64,000 nt of DNA. Source: Georgenia daeguensis (GTDB lineage Bacteria > Actinomycetota > Actinomycetes > Actinomycetales > Actinomycetaceae). The stretch lies in NCBI RefSeq assembly GCF_039537705.1, contig NZ_BAABBA010000005.1, positions 182,099-246,098 on the forward strand, in the 5' to 3' direction. Made by a program: the position numbers and the translations under genes. This document shows positions 50,845-59,047 of the stretch, piece after piece. Within the stretch, counting starts at the first letter, position 1, and the number at the start of each line of letters is the position of its first letter. The notes below the pieces were generated by a model. That model worked only from the letters and a program-made list of their open reading frames with translations, searched no databases and had not been told where the DNA came from.

Positions 50845-53595
50845 TCAGCCCTTCGCGGGCGTCCTGCGGGTGGTCGCCTTCTTCGCGGCGGGCTTGCGGG
50901 CCGCCGGCTTGCGCGCGGGCTTCTTGGCCGGCCCCTTGGCCCGCTTCTCCGCGAGGAGCTCGTAGCCGCGCTCGGGGGTGAGCGACTCGATGTCGTCGTC
51001 CTTGCGCAGGGTGGCGTTCGTGGTGCCGTCGGTGACGTACGGGCCGAACCGGCCGTCCTTGACCACCACGGGCTTGCCGCTGACCGGGTCCTCCCCCAGC
51101 TCGCGCAGCGGCGGCTTGGCGGTGGCGCCCCGCCGGGTCTTCGGCTGGGCGTAGATGGCCAGCGCCTCCTCGAGGGTGATGTCGAACATCTGCTCCTCGG
51201 ACTCCAGGGAGCGCGAGTCCGTGCCCCGCTTGAGGTACGGGCCGTACCGGCCGTTCTGCGCGGTGATCTCCACGCCCTCCGGGTCGGTGCCGACCACCCG
51301 CGGCAGGGACAGCAGCTTCAGCGCCTGGTCAAGGTCGACCGTCTCCAGCTGCATCGACTTCAGCAGCGAGGCGGTGCGCGGCTTGGCCTTGGCGACCTTC
51401 TTCCGGGCCGGCTTCTTCACCCCCGACGGCGCAGCCTCGGCCGCGTCGTCGTCCTCGGGCAGGACCTCGGTGACGTACGGGCCGAAGCGGCCGTTCTTCG
51501 CGATGATCGTGTGCCCCGTGGCGGGGTCGGTGCCGAGCTCGCGCCCGTCGTCGGCCTGGCGCTCGAGGAGCTCGCGGGCCAACTCGACGGTGAGCTCGTC
51601 GGGGGCGACGTCGTCCGGCACGGAGGCGCGCTTCCCCTCCTGGCCCTCGGTGGCGGCGGTCTCCAGGTAGGGGCCGTAGCGCCCCACCCGCAGCGTGATG
51701 CCGTCGCCGATGTCGATGCTGTTGACGGCGCGGGCGTCGATGTCGCCGAGCCCCTCGACGAGGTTCTTCAGGCCCGGGCGCTCGGTGGCGGCGTCGCCGC
51801 GGTAGAAGCGCGCCAGCCAGCCCACGCGGTCCTCGGACCCGGAGGCGATGCGGTCGAGATCGGACTCCATCTCGGCCGTGAAGTCGTAGTCGACGAGCCG
51901 CGGGAGGTTGTCCTCGAGCAGGCGGACCACGGAGAACGCCAGCCAGGTGGGCACCAGGGCCTGCCCGCGGCGGTCGACGTAGCCGCGGTCGACGATCACG
52001 GAGATCGTGGCGGCGTAGGTGGAGGGGCGGCCGATGCCGCGCTCCTCCAGCGCCTTGACCAGGCTCGCCTCGGTGTAGCGCGGCGGCGGGGTGGTCTCGT
52101 GCCCCTCGGCGGTGACGGCGTCGGTGACGACGACGTCGCCCTCGGCGACCACGGGCAGCCGCGTCTCCCTGTCGTCCTTGCCGTCCTTGTCGTACCGGTC
52201 GGCGTCGCGGCCCTCCTCGTAGGCGGCGAGGAAGCCGCGGAAGGTGATGACGGTGCCGGAGGCGGTGAGCTCGGCGCGTGCGGTGGTCCCGTCCGCGAGC
52301 GCCGGGTCGGCGCCGAGCCGGACGGTGGCGGTCGAGCCGCGGGCGTCGGCCATCTGCGAGGCGACCGTGCGCTTCCAGATCAGCTCGTAGAGCTTGAACT
52401 GGGCGCCGCTGAGCTGGCCGGCCACCTGCGCCGGCGTCCGGAAGGAGTCCCCGGCGGGGCGGATGGCCTCGTGCGCCTCCTGCGCGCCCTTGGCCTTCGT
52501 GCCGTACACGCGGGGCTTCTCCGGCACGTACTCGCCGCCGTAGAGCTCCGCGGCCTGCCGGCGGGCGGCGGAGATCGCCTGCCCGGACAGCGCCGAGGAG
52601 TCGGTACGCATGTAGGTGATGAAGCCGTTCTCGTACAGGCCCTGCGCGGTGCGCATGGTCTCCCGGGCGCTCATGCGCAGCTTGCGGGAGGCCTCCTGCT
52701 GCAGGGTCGAGGTCGTGAACGGCGCGGCCGGGCGGCGCGTGTAGGGCTTGGTCTCCATCGAGACCACCCGCGCCTCGACCTTCTCCAGGGCCGTGGCCAC
52801 GTCGGTCGCGCGCGCCTCGTCGAGGTGGACGGTGCCCGCCTTCACGGCGGCCGGCCTGAGCCGGCCGTCGTCACCGAAGTCACGGCCGGAGGCGACCCGC
52901 TTCCCGTCCAGGGTGACCAGGCGGGCGACGAACTGGCCACGGTCCTGAGCGGGACCGCCCGTGAAGGTTCCCTTGACGTCCCAATACGAGGCGGCGCGGA
53001 ACGCCATGCGCTCCCGCTCCCGCTCGACCACCATGCGGGTGGCGACGGACTGGACGCGCCCGGCGGAGAGGCCCGGCTTGATCTTGCGCCACAGCAGCGG
53101 GGAGACCTCGTACCCGACGAGGCGGTCCAGGATGCGGCGCGTCTCCTGGGCGTCGACGAGCCGGGTGTCCAGGTCCCGGGTGTTCTCCAGCGCCCGGCTG
53201 ATCGCCTCGCGGGTGATCTCGTGGAACACCATCCGCTTGACCGGCACCTTGGGCTTGAGGACGTCGAGCAGGTGCCACGCGATGGCCTCGCCCTCGCGGT
53301 CCTCGTCCGTCGCGAGGTAGAGCTCGTCGGAGTCCTTCAGGGCGCGCTTGAGCTCGGCGACCTTCTTCTTCTTGTCCGCGTCGACGACGTAGTAGGGGTC
53401 GAAGTCGCCCTCGACGTCCACGGCGAACTTCCCGTACGGGCCCTTCTTCATCTCGGCCGGCAGCTCCGACGGCTGGGGCAGGTCGCGGATGTGCCCGACG
53501 CTGGCCTCGACGTCGAAGTCCGGGCCGAGGTAGCCGCCGATGGTGCGGGCCTTGGCGGGCGACTCGACGATCACAAGCTTGCGGGAGCTGGTCAC
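50845..53595 (-). CDS. topA: DNA topoisomerase I (type IA)
   Basis: This 916-residue enzyme relaxes negative supercoils. TOPRIM domain: KLVIVESPAKARTIGGYLG, and ATDEDREGEAIAWH for metal. The active-site Tyr is in GFITYMRTDS. Four C-terminal TopA repeats (GRYGPYLE, GRFGPYVTE, GRYGPYLKRG, GRFGPYVTDG) replace the zinc fingers of E. coli TopA, and the tail is Lys/Ala/Pro-rich, as in mycobacterial TopA. The GTG at 53595 has GGAAGG five bases upstream. Confidence 0.97.
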   Translation of the reverse strand: MTSSRKLVIVESPAKARTIGGYLGPDFDVEASVGHIRDLPQPSELPAEMKKGPYGKFAVDVEGDFDPYYVVDADKKKKVAELKRALKDSDELYLATDEDREGEAIAWHLLDVLKPKVPVKRMVFHEITREAISRALENTRDLDTRLVDAQETRRILDRLVGYEVSPLLWRKIKPGLSAGRVQSVATRMVVERERERMAFRAASYWDVKGTFTGGPAQDRGQFVARLVTLDGKRVASGRDFGDDGRLRPAAVKAGTVHLDEARATDVATALEKVEARVVSMETKPYTRRPAAPFTTSTLQQEASRKLRMSARETMRTAQGLYENGFITYMRTDSSALSGQAISAARRQAAELYGGEYVPEKPRVYGTKAKGAQEAHEAIRPAGDSFRTPAQVAGQLSGAQFKLYELIWKRTVASQMADARGSTATVRLGADPALADGTTARAELTASGTVITFRGFLAAYEEGRDADRYDKDGKDDRETRLPVVAEGDVVVTDAVTAEGHETTPPPRYTEASLVKALEERGIGRPSTYAATISVIVDRGYVDRRGQALVPTWLAFSVVRLLEDNLPRLVDYDFTAEMESDLDRIASGSEDRVGWLARFYRGDAATERPGLKNLVEGLGDIDARAVNSIDIGDGITLRVGRYGPYLETAATEGQEGKRASVPDDVAPDELTVELARELLERQADDGRELGTDPATGHTIIAKNGRFGPYVTEVLPEDDDAAEAAPSGVKKPARKKVAKAKPRTASLLKSMQLETVDLDQALKLLSLPRVVGTDPEGVEITAQNGRYGPYLKRGTDSRSLESEEQMFDITLEEALAIYAQPKTRRGATAKPPLRELGEDPVSGKPVVVKDGRFGPYVTDGTTNATLRKDDDIESLTPERGYELLAEKRAKGPAKKPARKPAARKPAAKKATTRRTPAKG

Positions 53596-53746
53596 GCGGA
53601 CCTTCCTCACTTTCTGGGCTGACCGCCTCGTGGGCGGCCGGGGGTTCGCGCTGACGGTACATGGTCGGCCGGACACGGTGCAGGCGTGGCCCCGCCCGAG
53701 CGCGCCGGGCGCCCCGGTGCTTGGCTTGCGTGAAGGAGGTGCGCCG

Positions 53747-54820
53747 ATGGGACAGGAGACACGCCAGCCGGCGACGGCGGCGCCGTCGTCCGGGGGGCCT
53801 GCCCCGGTGCTCGGGCGACGCCCGTCGAAGCGCTTCATGACCGGCAAGGCGGTCCGGAAGTTCTTCGCCGACGAGTGCTGGGACCGGGCCGCGGGCATGA
53901 CCTTCTTCGGGGCGCTGTCGATCCCGCCGCTGGCGGTCGCGCTCGCCTCCGTGCTCGCGCTCGCGGGGCAGGACGAGGCCGCCGTGAAGGCGGTGCTCGA
54001 CGTGCTGCGCCTCCTCGCCCCCGACCAGGAGTCCCTCGAGGCGGTCAGCCGTCCGGTGCTGGCGCTCATGGACCACCCCTCCGCCGGCATCTCGCTCGTG
54101 GTGGGGCTGGTGACGGCGCTGTGGCTCGCGGCGGGCTACGTCGGGTCCTTCGGCCGTGCGATGAACCACATCTACGGCGTGCACGAGGGCCGGCCGCTGT
54201 GGCGCCTGCAGGCGTGGCACCTGCTGACCACGGTGATCCTCGTGGCGTTCGGGGTCCTCGTGACCCTGCTGCTGGTCGTCTCCGGACCGGTGGCGCGCGC
54301 GATCGGCACCGTGCTCGGCGTCGGGCGGACCGCGCTGCTGGTGTGGGAGGTGCTGCGCTGGCCGCTGCTCCTCGCGGCGGCGGTGCTGGTGGTCGCGCTG
54401 CTCTACTTCGCCACCCCCAACGTGCGCCACCCGCGCTTCCACTGGATGTCGCCGGGCGCCCTCGTCGCCCTCGGCGTCTCCGGCGTCGCCACCCTGCTCC
54501 TGCGGCTCTACGCCACCTCCGGGCGCATCGACCTCACGTACGGCGGCGTCCTGGCCGGGGTCGTGGTGTTCAGCCTCTGGCTGTGGGTGATCAACATGGC
54601 GCTGCTGCTGGGCGCGGAGCTCGACTCCGAGGTCCACCGCGCGCGCCAGCTGGTCGCCGGCGTCCGGGAGGCGGAGCACAAGGTCCACCTCCCCGTGCGG
54701 GACAGCCGGGCCACGGACAAGGCGCGGCGCCGGCAGGCCGCCGACGCCGCCCGCGCCCGGAGCCTGCGGCACTCCCACGGCTGGCGGGACGACGAGAGGG
54801 AGGAGCGCGACGAGCGGTAA
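53747..54820 (+). CDS. YihY/virulence factor BrkB family membrane protein
   Basis: The 357-residue protein has six hydrophobic segments and the family blocks DRAAGMTFFGALSIPP, WLAAGYVGSFGRAMNHIY, FHWMSPGALVAL, and YGGVLAGVVVFSLWLWVINMALLLGAELDSE (seen in parts). The role is not established. AAGGAGG lies before ATG 53747. It is divergent from topA. Confidence 0.92.
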   Translation: MGQETRQPATAAPSSGGPAPVLGRRPSKRFMTGKAVRKFFADECWDRAAGMTFFGALSIPPLAVALASVLALAGQDEAAVKAVLDVLRLLAPDQESLEAVSRPVLALMDHPSAGISLVVGLVTALWLAAGYVGSFGRAMNHIYGVHEGRPLWRLQAWHLLTTVILVAFGVLVTLLLVVSGPVARAIGTVLGVGRTALLVWEVLRWPLLLAAAVLVVALLYFATPNVRHPRFHWMSPGALVALGVSGVATLLLRLYATSGRIDLTYGGVLAGVVVFSLWLWVINMALLLGAELDSEVHRARQLVAGVREAEHKVHLPVRDSRATDKARRRQAADAARARSLRHSHGWRDDEREERDER

Positions 54821-54828
54821 CGCCGCCA

Positions 54829-57234
54829 CTACGCCAGGTGGTCCGCCTCGTGAGACACGGGCTCGTCGAAGCCGCCGTCGCCGTTGATCCGGCGCGGCGC
54901 ACGGCCCGGCGGCTGGGTGGGCGGGGGCAGGAGCGGCTCGGGACGGCGCAGCGGCCGGACCACCGGGGCGTCGTCGCCGACCTCGACGTCCTCGCCGTAG
55001 AGGCGCAGCGGCATCCGGCAGCCCGCCGGGCCGGCGACGGCGCACCGCACCTGACCCTCGGCGACCCGTACCTCCAGCCGCATCCCGCGCCAGCGCACCC
55101 GGAAGGTGAGCGCGTCGACCGTCGTCGGCAGGGCCGGCGCCAGGCGCAGCACGTCGCCGTCCTCCCGCAGCCCGCCGAACCCGGCGACGACGCCGATCCA
55201 CGCCCCGGCGAGCGAGGCCAGGTGCACGCCGTGCTCGGCGGTGCCCTGGAGGTCGTGGAGGTCGACGAGCGCGGCCTCGTGGAGGTAGTCCCGCGCCAGG
55301 TCGAGGTGGCCGGTCTCGGCGCACATCACCGCCTGCGTGCAGGCGGAGAGGGAGGAGTCCCGCACGGTGCGCCGCTCGTAGTAGTCGAGGTTGCGGGCCT
55401 TCTCCTCGGCGGTGAACGCGTCCGGGTGCCAGTGCATCGCGAGCACGAGGTCGGCCTGCTTGACCACCTGCTTGCGGTAGAGCTGAACGTACGGGGCGTG
55501 CAGCAGGAGCGGGTACCGCTTGCCGTCGGGCTCGAAGTCCCACTCCGCGTACCGGGTGAAGTGGGCGCACTGCTCGTGCACGCCCAGCTCCGCGTCGTAG
55601 GGGATGTGGACGTTTGCGGCGGCCGACTCCCACGAGTCGAGCTCCTCCTGGGTCACCCCCAGCCCGGCGGCGAGGTCGGCGTGGCGGCGGCAGGCCGCGG
55701 CCGCGGCGGTGAGGTTGCGGGCGGCCTGGAGGTTGGTGAAGACGTTGTCGTCGACCACGGCCGTGTACTCGTCCGGGCCCGTGACGCCGTCGACGTGCCA
55801 GCCCCCGGCGCTGTCGTGGTGGCCGCGGGACACCCACAGCCGAGCCGTCTCGACGAGCACCTCGAGACCGCCGTCGCGCTCGAGAGCGGTGTCCCCGGTG
55901 ACGAGGCGGTAGACGTCGAAGGCCCGGGCGATGTCCGCGTTGACGTGGAAGGCGGCCGTGCCGGCCGGCCAGTACGCCGAGGTCTCTGCGCCGTCGATCG
56001 TGCGCCACGGGAACGAGGCGCCACCGAGCCCCAGCGTGCGGGCCCGGTCGCGGGCCGCCGGCAGCGTGCTGGCGCGCCAGCGCAGCGCGTAGGCAGCGGC
56101 CTCCGGCGCGGTCAGCGCCAGCACGGGCAGCACGAACCCCTCGATGTCCCAGAAGGTGTGACCGTTGTACCCGGTGCCGGTCAGTCCCTTGGCGCCGATC
56201 GCCCGGCCCTCGGCGCGCGCGCCGGACTGGAGGACGTGGAAGAGGCCGAACCGCACCGCCTGCTGCAGGAGCTCGTCGCCCTCGATCTCGACGTCGGCGG
56301 CCTCCCAGAAGTCGCCGAGGTACTCCCGCTGCGAGAGGCGCAGGCTGGTCCAGCCGGCGTACCGGGCGCTCGTGAGCGCGGCGGCGACCTGGTCCCGCAG
56401 CGCCGTGGAGGTGCGCACGGAGGACCAGCCGTACCCCACGTACTTGACCACGCGGAGCTTCTGCCCGGGCCGCAGCGCGGTGACGATCGAGGTGCGGGCC
56501 CAGTCGGGCCGGACCTCGTTCTCGACGTCGTACTGCCCCGGGCACTCGATGTCGTGGTCCATGCCGGCGGCCACGTGGAGCCCGGACTGGGCGGTGCGGT
56601 GGACCAGCACGGCGCCCCGCTGCTCGACGTCCTGGCTCACGGCGACGAGCGGCGCGTCCAGGGCCTTGGCCACGCGCGGGTCGTCGCTGTCCGGCGCCGG
56701 CGCCGCCTCGTTGGCGACCAGCTCGGACTGGATGATGATGCGCGTGTGCTCCACCGCCTCGACCGTGTAGGCGATCGCGGCCACGGCCCGGTGGGCGAAG
56801 GAGACCAGACGGGTGGACTTGATCCGGACGGGCCGGCCGGCGGGCGAGGTCCAGTGCACCTCGCGCCGCAGGGTGCCGGCGCGCAGGTCGAGCCGGCGCT
56901 CGTGCTTGGTGAGCGTTCCGTAGCGCACGTCGAACGGCTCGTCGTCGACCAGCAGGCGGATGAGCTTGCCGTTGGTGACGTTGACGATCGCCTGCCCGTC
57001 CTCCGGGTAGCCGTAGCCGCCCTCCGGGTACGGCAGCGGATGGTGCTCGAAGACGCCGGAGACGTACGTGCCGGGGACCGCGTTGGGCTCGCCCTCGTCG
57101 AGGTTCCCGCGCAGGCCGACGTGGCCGTTGGACAGGGCGAAGAGCGACTCGGTCTGCCCCAGGTGCTCCAGGTCCAGCGTGGTCTCGCGCAGCACCCACG
57201 GGTCCCGGCCGAGGTCGGCGTGGCCGCCGGTCAC
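54829..57234 (-). CDS. Glycoside hydrolase family 65 disaccharide phosphorylase
   Basis: The 801-residue protein has an N-terminal beta-sandwich, an (alpha/alpha)6 barrel with substrate segment GHTFWDIEGFVLP, and catalytic Glu in GVTGPDEYTAVVDDN. GH65 enzymes phosphorolyse maltose, trehalose, kojibiose or nigerose to beta-glucose-1-phosphate and glucose. The phosphate loop follows ARDYLHEAALVDLHDL. The specificity cannot be read from these motifs. GTG overlaps the mutase stop by 4 nt, pairing product and next enzyme. Confidence 0.93.
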   Translation of the reverse strand: MTGGHADLGRDPWVLRETTLDLEHLGQTESLFALSNGHVGLRGNLDEGEPNAVPGTYVSGVFEHHPLPYPEGGYGYPEDGQAIVNVTNGKLIRLLVDDEPFDVRYGTLTKHERRLDLRAGTLRREVHWTSPAGRPVRIKSTRLVSFAHRAVAAIAYTVEAVEHTRIIIQSELVANEAAPAPDSDDPRVAKALDAPLVAVSQDVEQRGAVLVHRTAQSGLHVAAGMDHDIECPGQYDVENEVRPDWARTSIVTALRPGQKLRVVKYVGYGWSSVRTSTALRDQVAAALTSARYAGWTSLRLSQREYLGDFWEAADVEIEGDELLQQAVRFGLFHVLQSGARAEGRAIGAKGLTGTGYNGHTFWDIEGFVLPVLALTAPEAAAYALRWRASTLPAARDRARTLGLGGASFPWRTIDGAETSAYWPAGTAAFHVNADIARAFDVYRLVTGDTALERDGGLEVLVETARLWVSRGHHDSAGGWHVDGVTGPDEYTAVVDDNVFTNLQAARNLTAAAAACRRHADLAAGLGVTQEELDSWESAAANVHIPYDAELGVHEQCAHFTRYAEWDFEPDGKRYPLLLHAPYVQLYRKQVVKQADLVLAMHWHPDAFTAEEKARNLDYYERRTVRDSSLSACTQAVMCAETGHLDLARDYLHEAALVDLHDLQGTAEHGVHLASLAGAWIGVVAGFGGLREDGDVLRLAPALPTTVDALTFRVRWRGMRLEVRVAEGQVRCAVAGPAGCRMPLRLYGEDVEVGDDAPVVRPLRRPEPLLPPPTQPPGRAPRRINGDGGFDEPVSHEADHLA

Positions 57235-57971
57235 AGCAGGTCTCCCAGGTCCCCGACGACGACGTCGGCCCCCGCGGCCCGCAGCGCGTCCGCCTGCCCG
57301 AGCCGGTCCACCCCGACGACGTACCCGAACCCGCCGGCCCGGCCCGCCTCGACGCCGGCGAGCGCGTCCTCGAAGACGGCGGCGGCACCGGGCGCGACGC
57401 CCAGCTCGGCCGCGGCGGCGAGGAAGGTGTCCGGGGCCGGCTTGCCCGGCAGGGACCGCTCGCGCGCGACGACGCCGTCGACGACGACGTCGAAGCGGTC
57501 CGCCATGCGCGTGGCCTCCAGCACGGTGGTCGTGTTGGCGCTGGAGGAGACGACGGCGAGCGCCAGGCCGGCCTCGCGCGCGGCGTCCACGTAGCGGCGG
57601 CTGGCCGGGTAGACCTCGACGCCGTCCTCGCGGATCACCCGCAGCAGGAGCTCGTTCTTGCGGTTGCCCACGCCGTTGACGGTCGCGGCGTCGGCCGGGT
57701 CGTCGGGCCGGCCCTCGGGGAGCTCGATGCCGCGGCTGCGGAGGAAGTCGCGCACGCCGTCGGCCCTCCGCCGGCCGTCCACGTGGGCGGCGTAGTCGGC
57801 CTCGCTGAACGGGACGAACGGTGTCCCGGTGCGAGCGGCGTGGGCGGAGAGGAACTCGTCGAACGTCCGCGTCCAGGCGGCGGCGTGGATGCGCTGGGTG
57901 TCTGTGAGCACGCCGTCGAGGTCGAACAGGCAGGCCGTGACGCCTTGCGGCAACCCGAGCACGCGCACCAT
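57231..57971 (-). CDS. pgmB: Beta-phosphoglucomutase (HAD)
   Basis: This 246-residue HAD enzyme converts beta-glucose-1-phosphate to glucose-6-phosphate. Nucleophile motif FDLDGVLTDT, cap helix YAAHVDGRRRADGVRDFL, SSSAN, Lys in GKPAPDTF, and FEDALAGVEAGRAG all fit. It lies upstream of and overlaps the GH65 gene, the typical phosphorylase partner. Start ATG with GGAAGG upstream. Confidence 0.94.
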   Translation of the reverse strand: MVRVLGLPQGVTACLFDLDGVLTDTQRIHAAAWTRTFDEFLSAHAARTGTPFVPFSEADYAAHVDGRRRADGVRDFLRSRGIELPEGRPDDPADAATVNGVGNRKNELLLRVIREDGVEVYPASRRYVDAAREAGLALAVVSSSANTTTVLEATRMADRFDVVVDGVVARERSLPGKPAPDTFLAAAAELGVAPGAAAVFEDALAGVEAGRAGGFGYVVGVDRLGQADALRAAGADVVVGDLGDLL

Positions 57972-58088
57972 CCTTCCGTCGGTCCTGGGACCAACTCTGG
58001 CACCGGCTGCCGGGCGGCACGACTCCAGCGGGCACCCGGCCCGGCCGGGCGGCGGGACCTCAGCGCGGGCACGCCGGGCGCCGGGTGC

Positions 58089-58979
58089 TCAGCCGCGGGT
58101 GCGCGCGCGCCGCGGGGTGCTGAGGACGAGGGCGGCGAGGGCGCTCAGGCAGGTCACCGCGACGACGCCGGCGCTCGCGCCGCCGTAGGCGAGGAGCTGC
58201 TCGACACGGTCGGCGCCGTCCACCTGCGAGACGACGAGCATGCTCAGCAGCCCGACCAGCCCCGCTCCCGCGCCCACCACGGCCAGGAACGGGCGCGTCA
58301 GCGCGTCGGCGCGGCGGGACCACGGCGGCGCCGTCCGGCCGCTGTCGTCCGAGCCCGGACCGACCACGGCGAGGGCGAGGAGCACCCAGGCGGCGACCAC
58401 GAGGAGCGCGGCGACGACGTCGGAGGCCCGGTGCCACCCGCCGATCATGGTGGCCAGCCCGGTACCGCCCGCGTAGGCGGCGCCGAGGAGCACCGCGAGC
58501 CAGCGCCACCGCGGGGGCGTGACCAGGAGGGCCGCCCCGGCCACGGAGGCGGCCACCGTGGTGTGCCCGCTGGGCAGGGAGTTCAGGTCGACCTCGGAGA
58601 TGCCGAGCTCCGGCCGGCTGAAGATGCCGTACTTCAGCAGCTGGGTGGTCACGTTGGAGCCGCCCACCACCGCGGCGACGGCGACGGCGAGCAGCAGCCG
58701 GCGGCGCACCAGCGCCACCGCCGCGCCGGCCAGCACGACGAGCACGAGGAACGGGACCGAGACGACGTCGAGCATGGTCCGCGCGCCCTCGTCGAGCCGG
58801 CTGCGGCCGATGCGTGACCCCAGGTAGGCGACCTCGTCGACGTGCTGGCCGCTCGGCGTCGTCACGAAGAACCACCACGCCCCCACGACGGCGAGGGCCG
58901 CCAGCGCGGCGAGGAGGAGTCCGACGACGCGGCGGGCCGCGGTACGGGTGGGTGCCGCGGAGGCGTCGGTTCTGGTCAC
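58089..58979 (-). CDS. PAP2-family membrane phosphatase
   Basis: The 296-residue protein has an N-terminal anchor and about six transmembrane helices. PAP2 motifs are KYGIFSRP, LPSGHTT (acid His) and GGWHRASDVVAA (nucleophile His). It could remove phosphate from lipids such as phosphatidate or undecaprenyl diphosphate. GTG start six bases after a TACCGT hexamer. It is divergent from the mutase gene. Confidence 0.88.
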   Translation of the reverse strand: MTRTDASAAPTRTAARRVVGLLLAALAALAVVGAWWFFVTTPSGQHVDEVAYLGSRIGRSRLDEGARTMLDVVSVPFLVLVVLAGAAVALVRRRLLLAVAVAAVVGGSNVTTQLLKYGIFSRPELGISEVDLNSLPSGHTTVAASVAGAALLVTPPRWRWLAVLLGAAYAGGTGLATMIGGWHRASDVVAALLVVAAWVLLALAVVGPGSDDSGRTAPPWSRRADALTRPFLAVVGAGAGLVGLLSMLVVSQVDGADRVEQLLAYGGASAGVVAVTCLSALAALVLSTPRRARTRG

Positions 58980-58985
58980 GGCCCC

Positions 58986-58991
58986 ACGGTA
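58986..58991 (-). promoter_or_regulatory. Leaderless-type -10 hexamer TACCGT
   Basis: Minus-strand TACCGT, six bases, then GTG at 58979. Confidence 0.6.
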
Positions 58992-59003
58992 TCCGCGCGC
59001 GGC

Positions 59004-59009
59004 TAGACT
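59004..59009 (+). promoter_or_regulatory. -10 hexamer TAGACT for the fused mutase
   Basis: TAGACT 38 bases before the ATG at 59048, with GGAGG eight bases before the start. The two divergent -10 hexamers are 12 bp apart, so polymerase binding would be mutually exclusive. Confidence 0.5.
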
Positions 59010-59047
59010 GCGAGGGCCCCGCCCGACGACGTGTGGAGGTTCACGCG

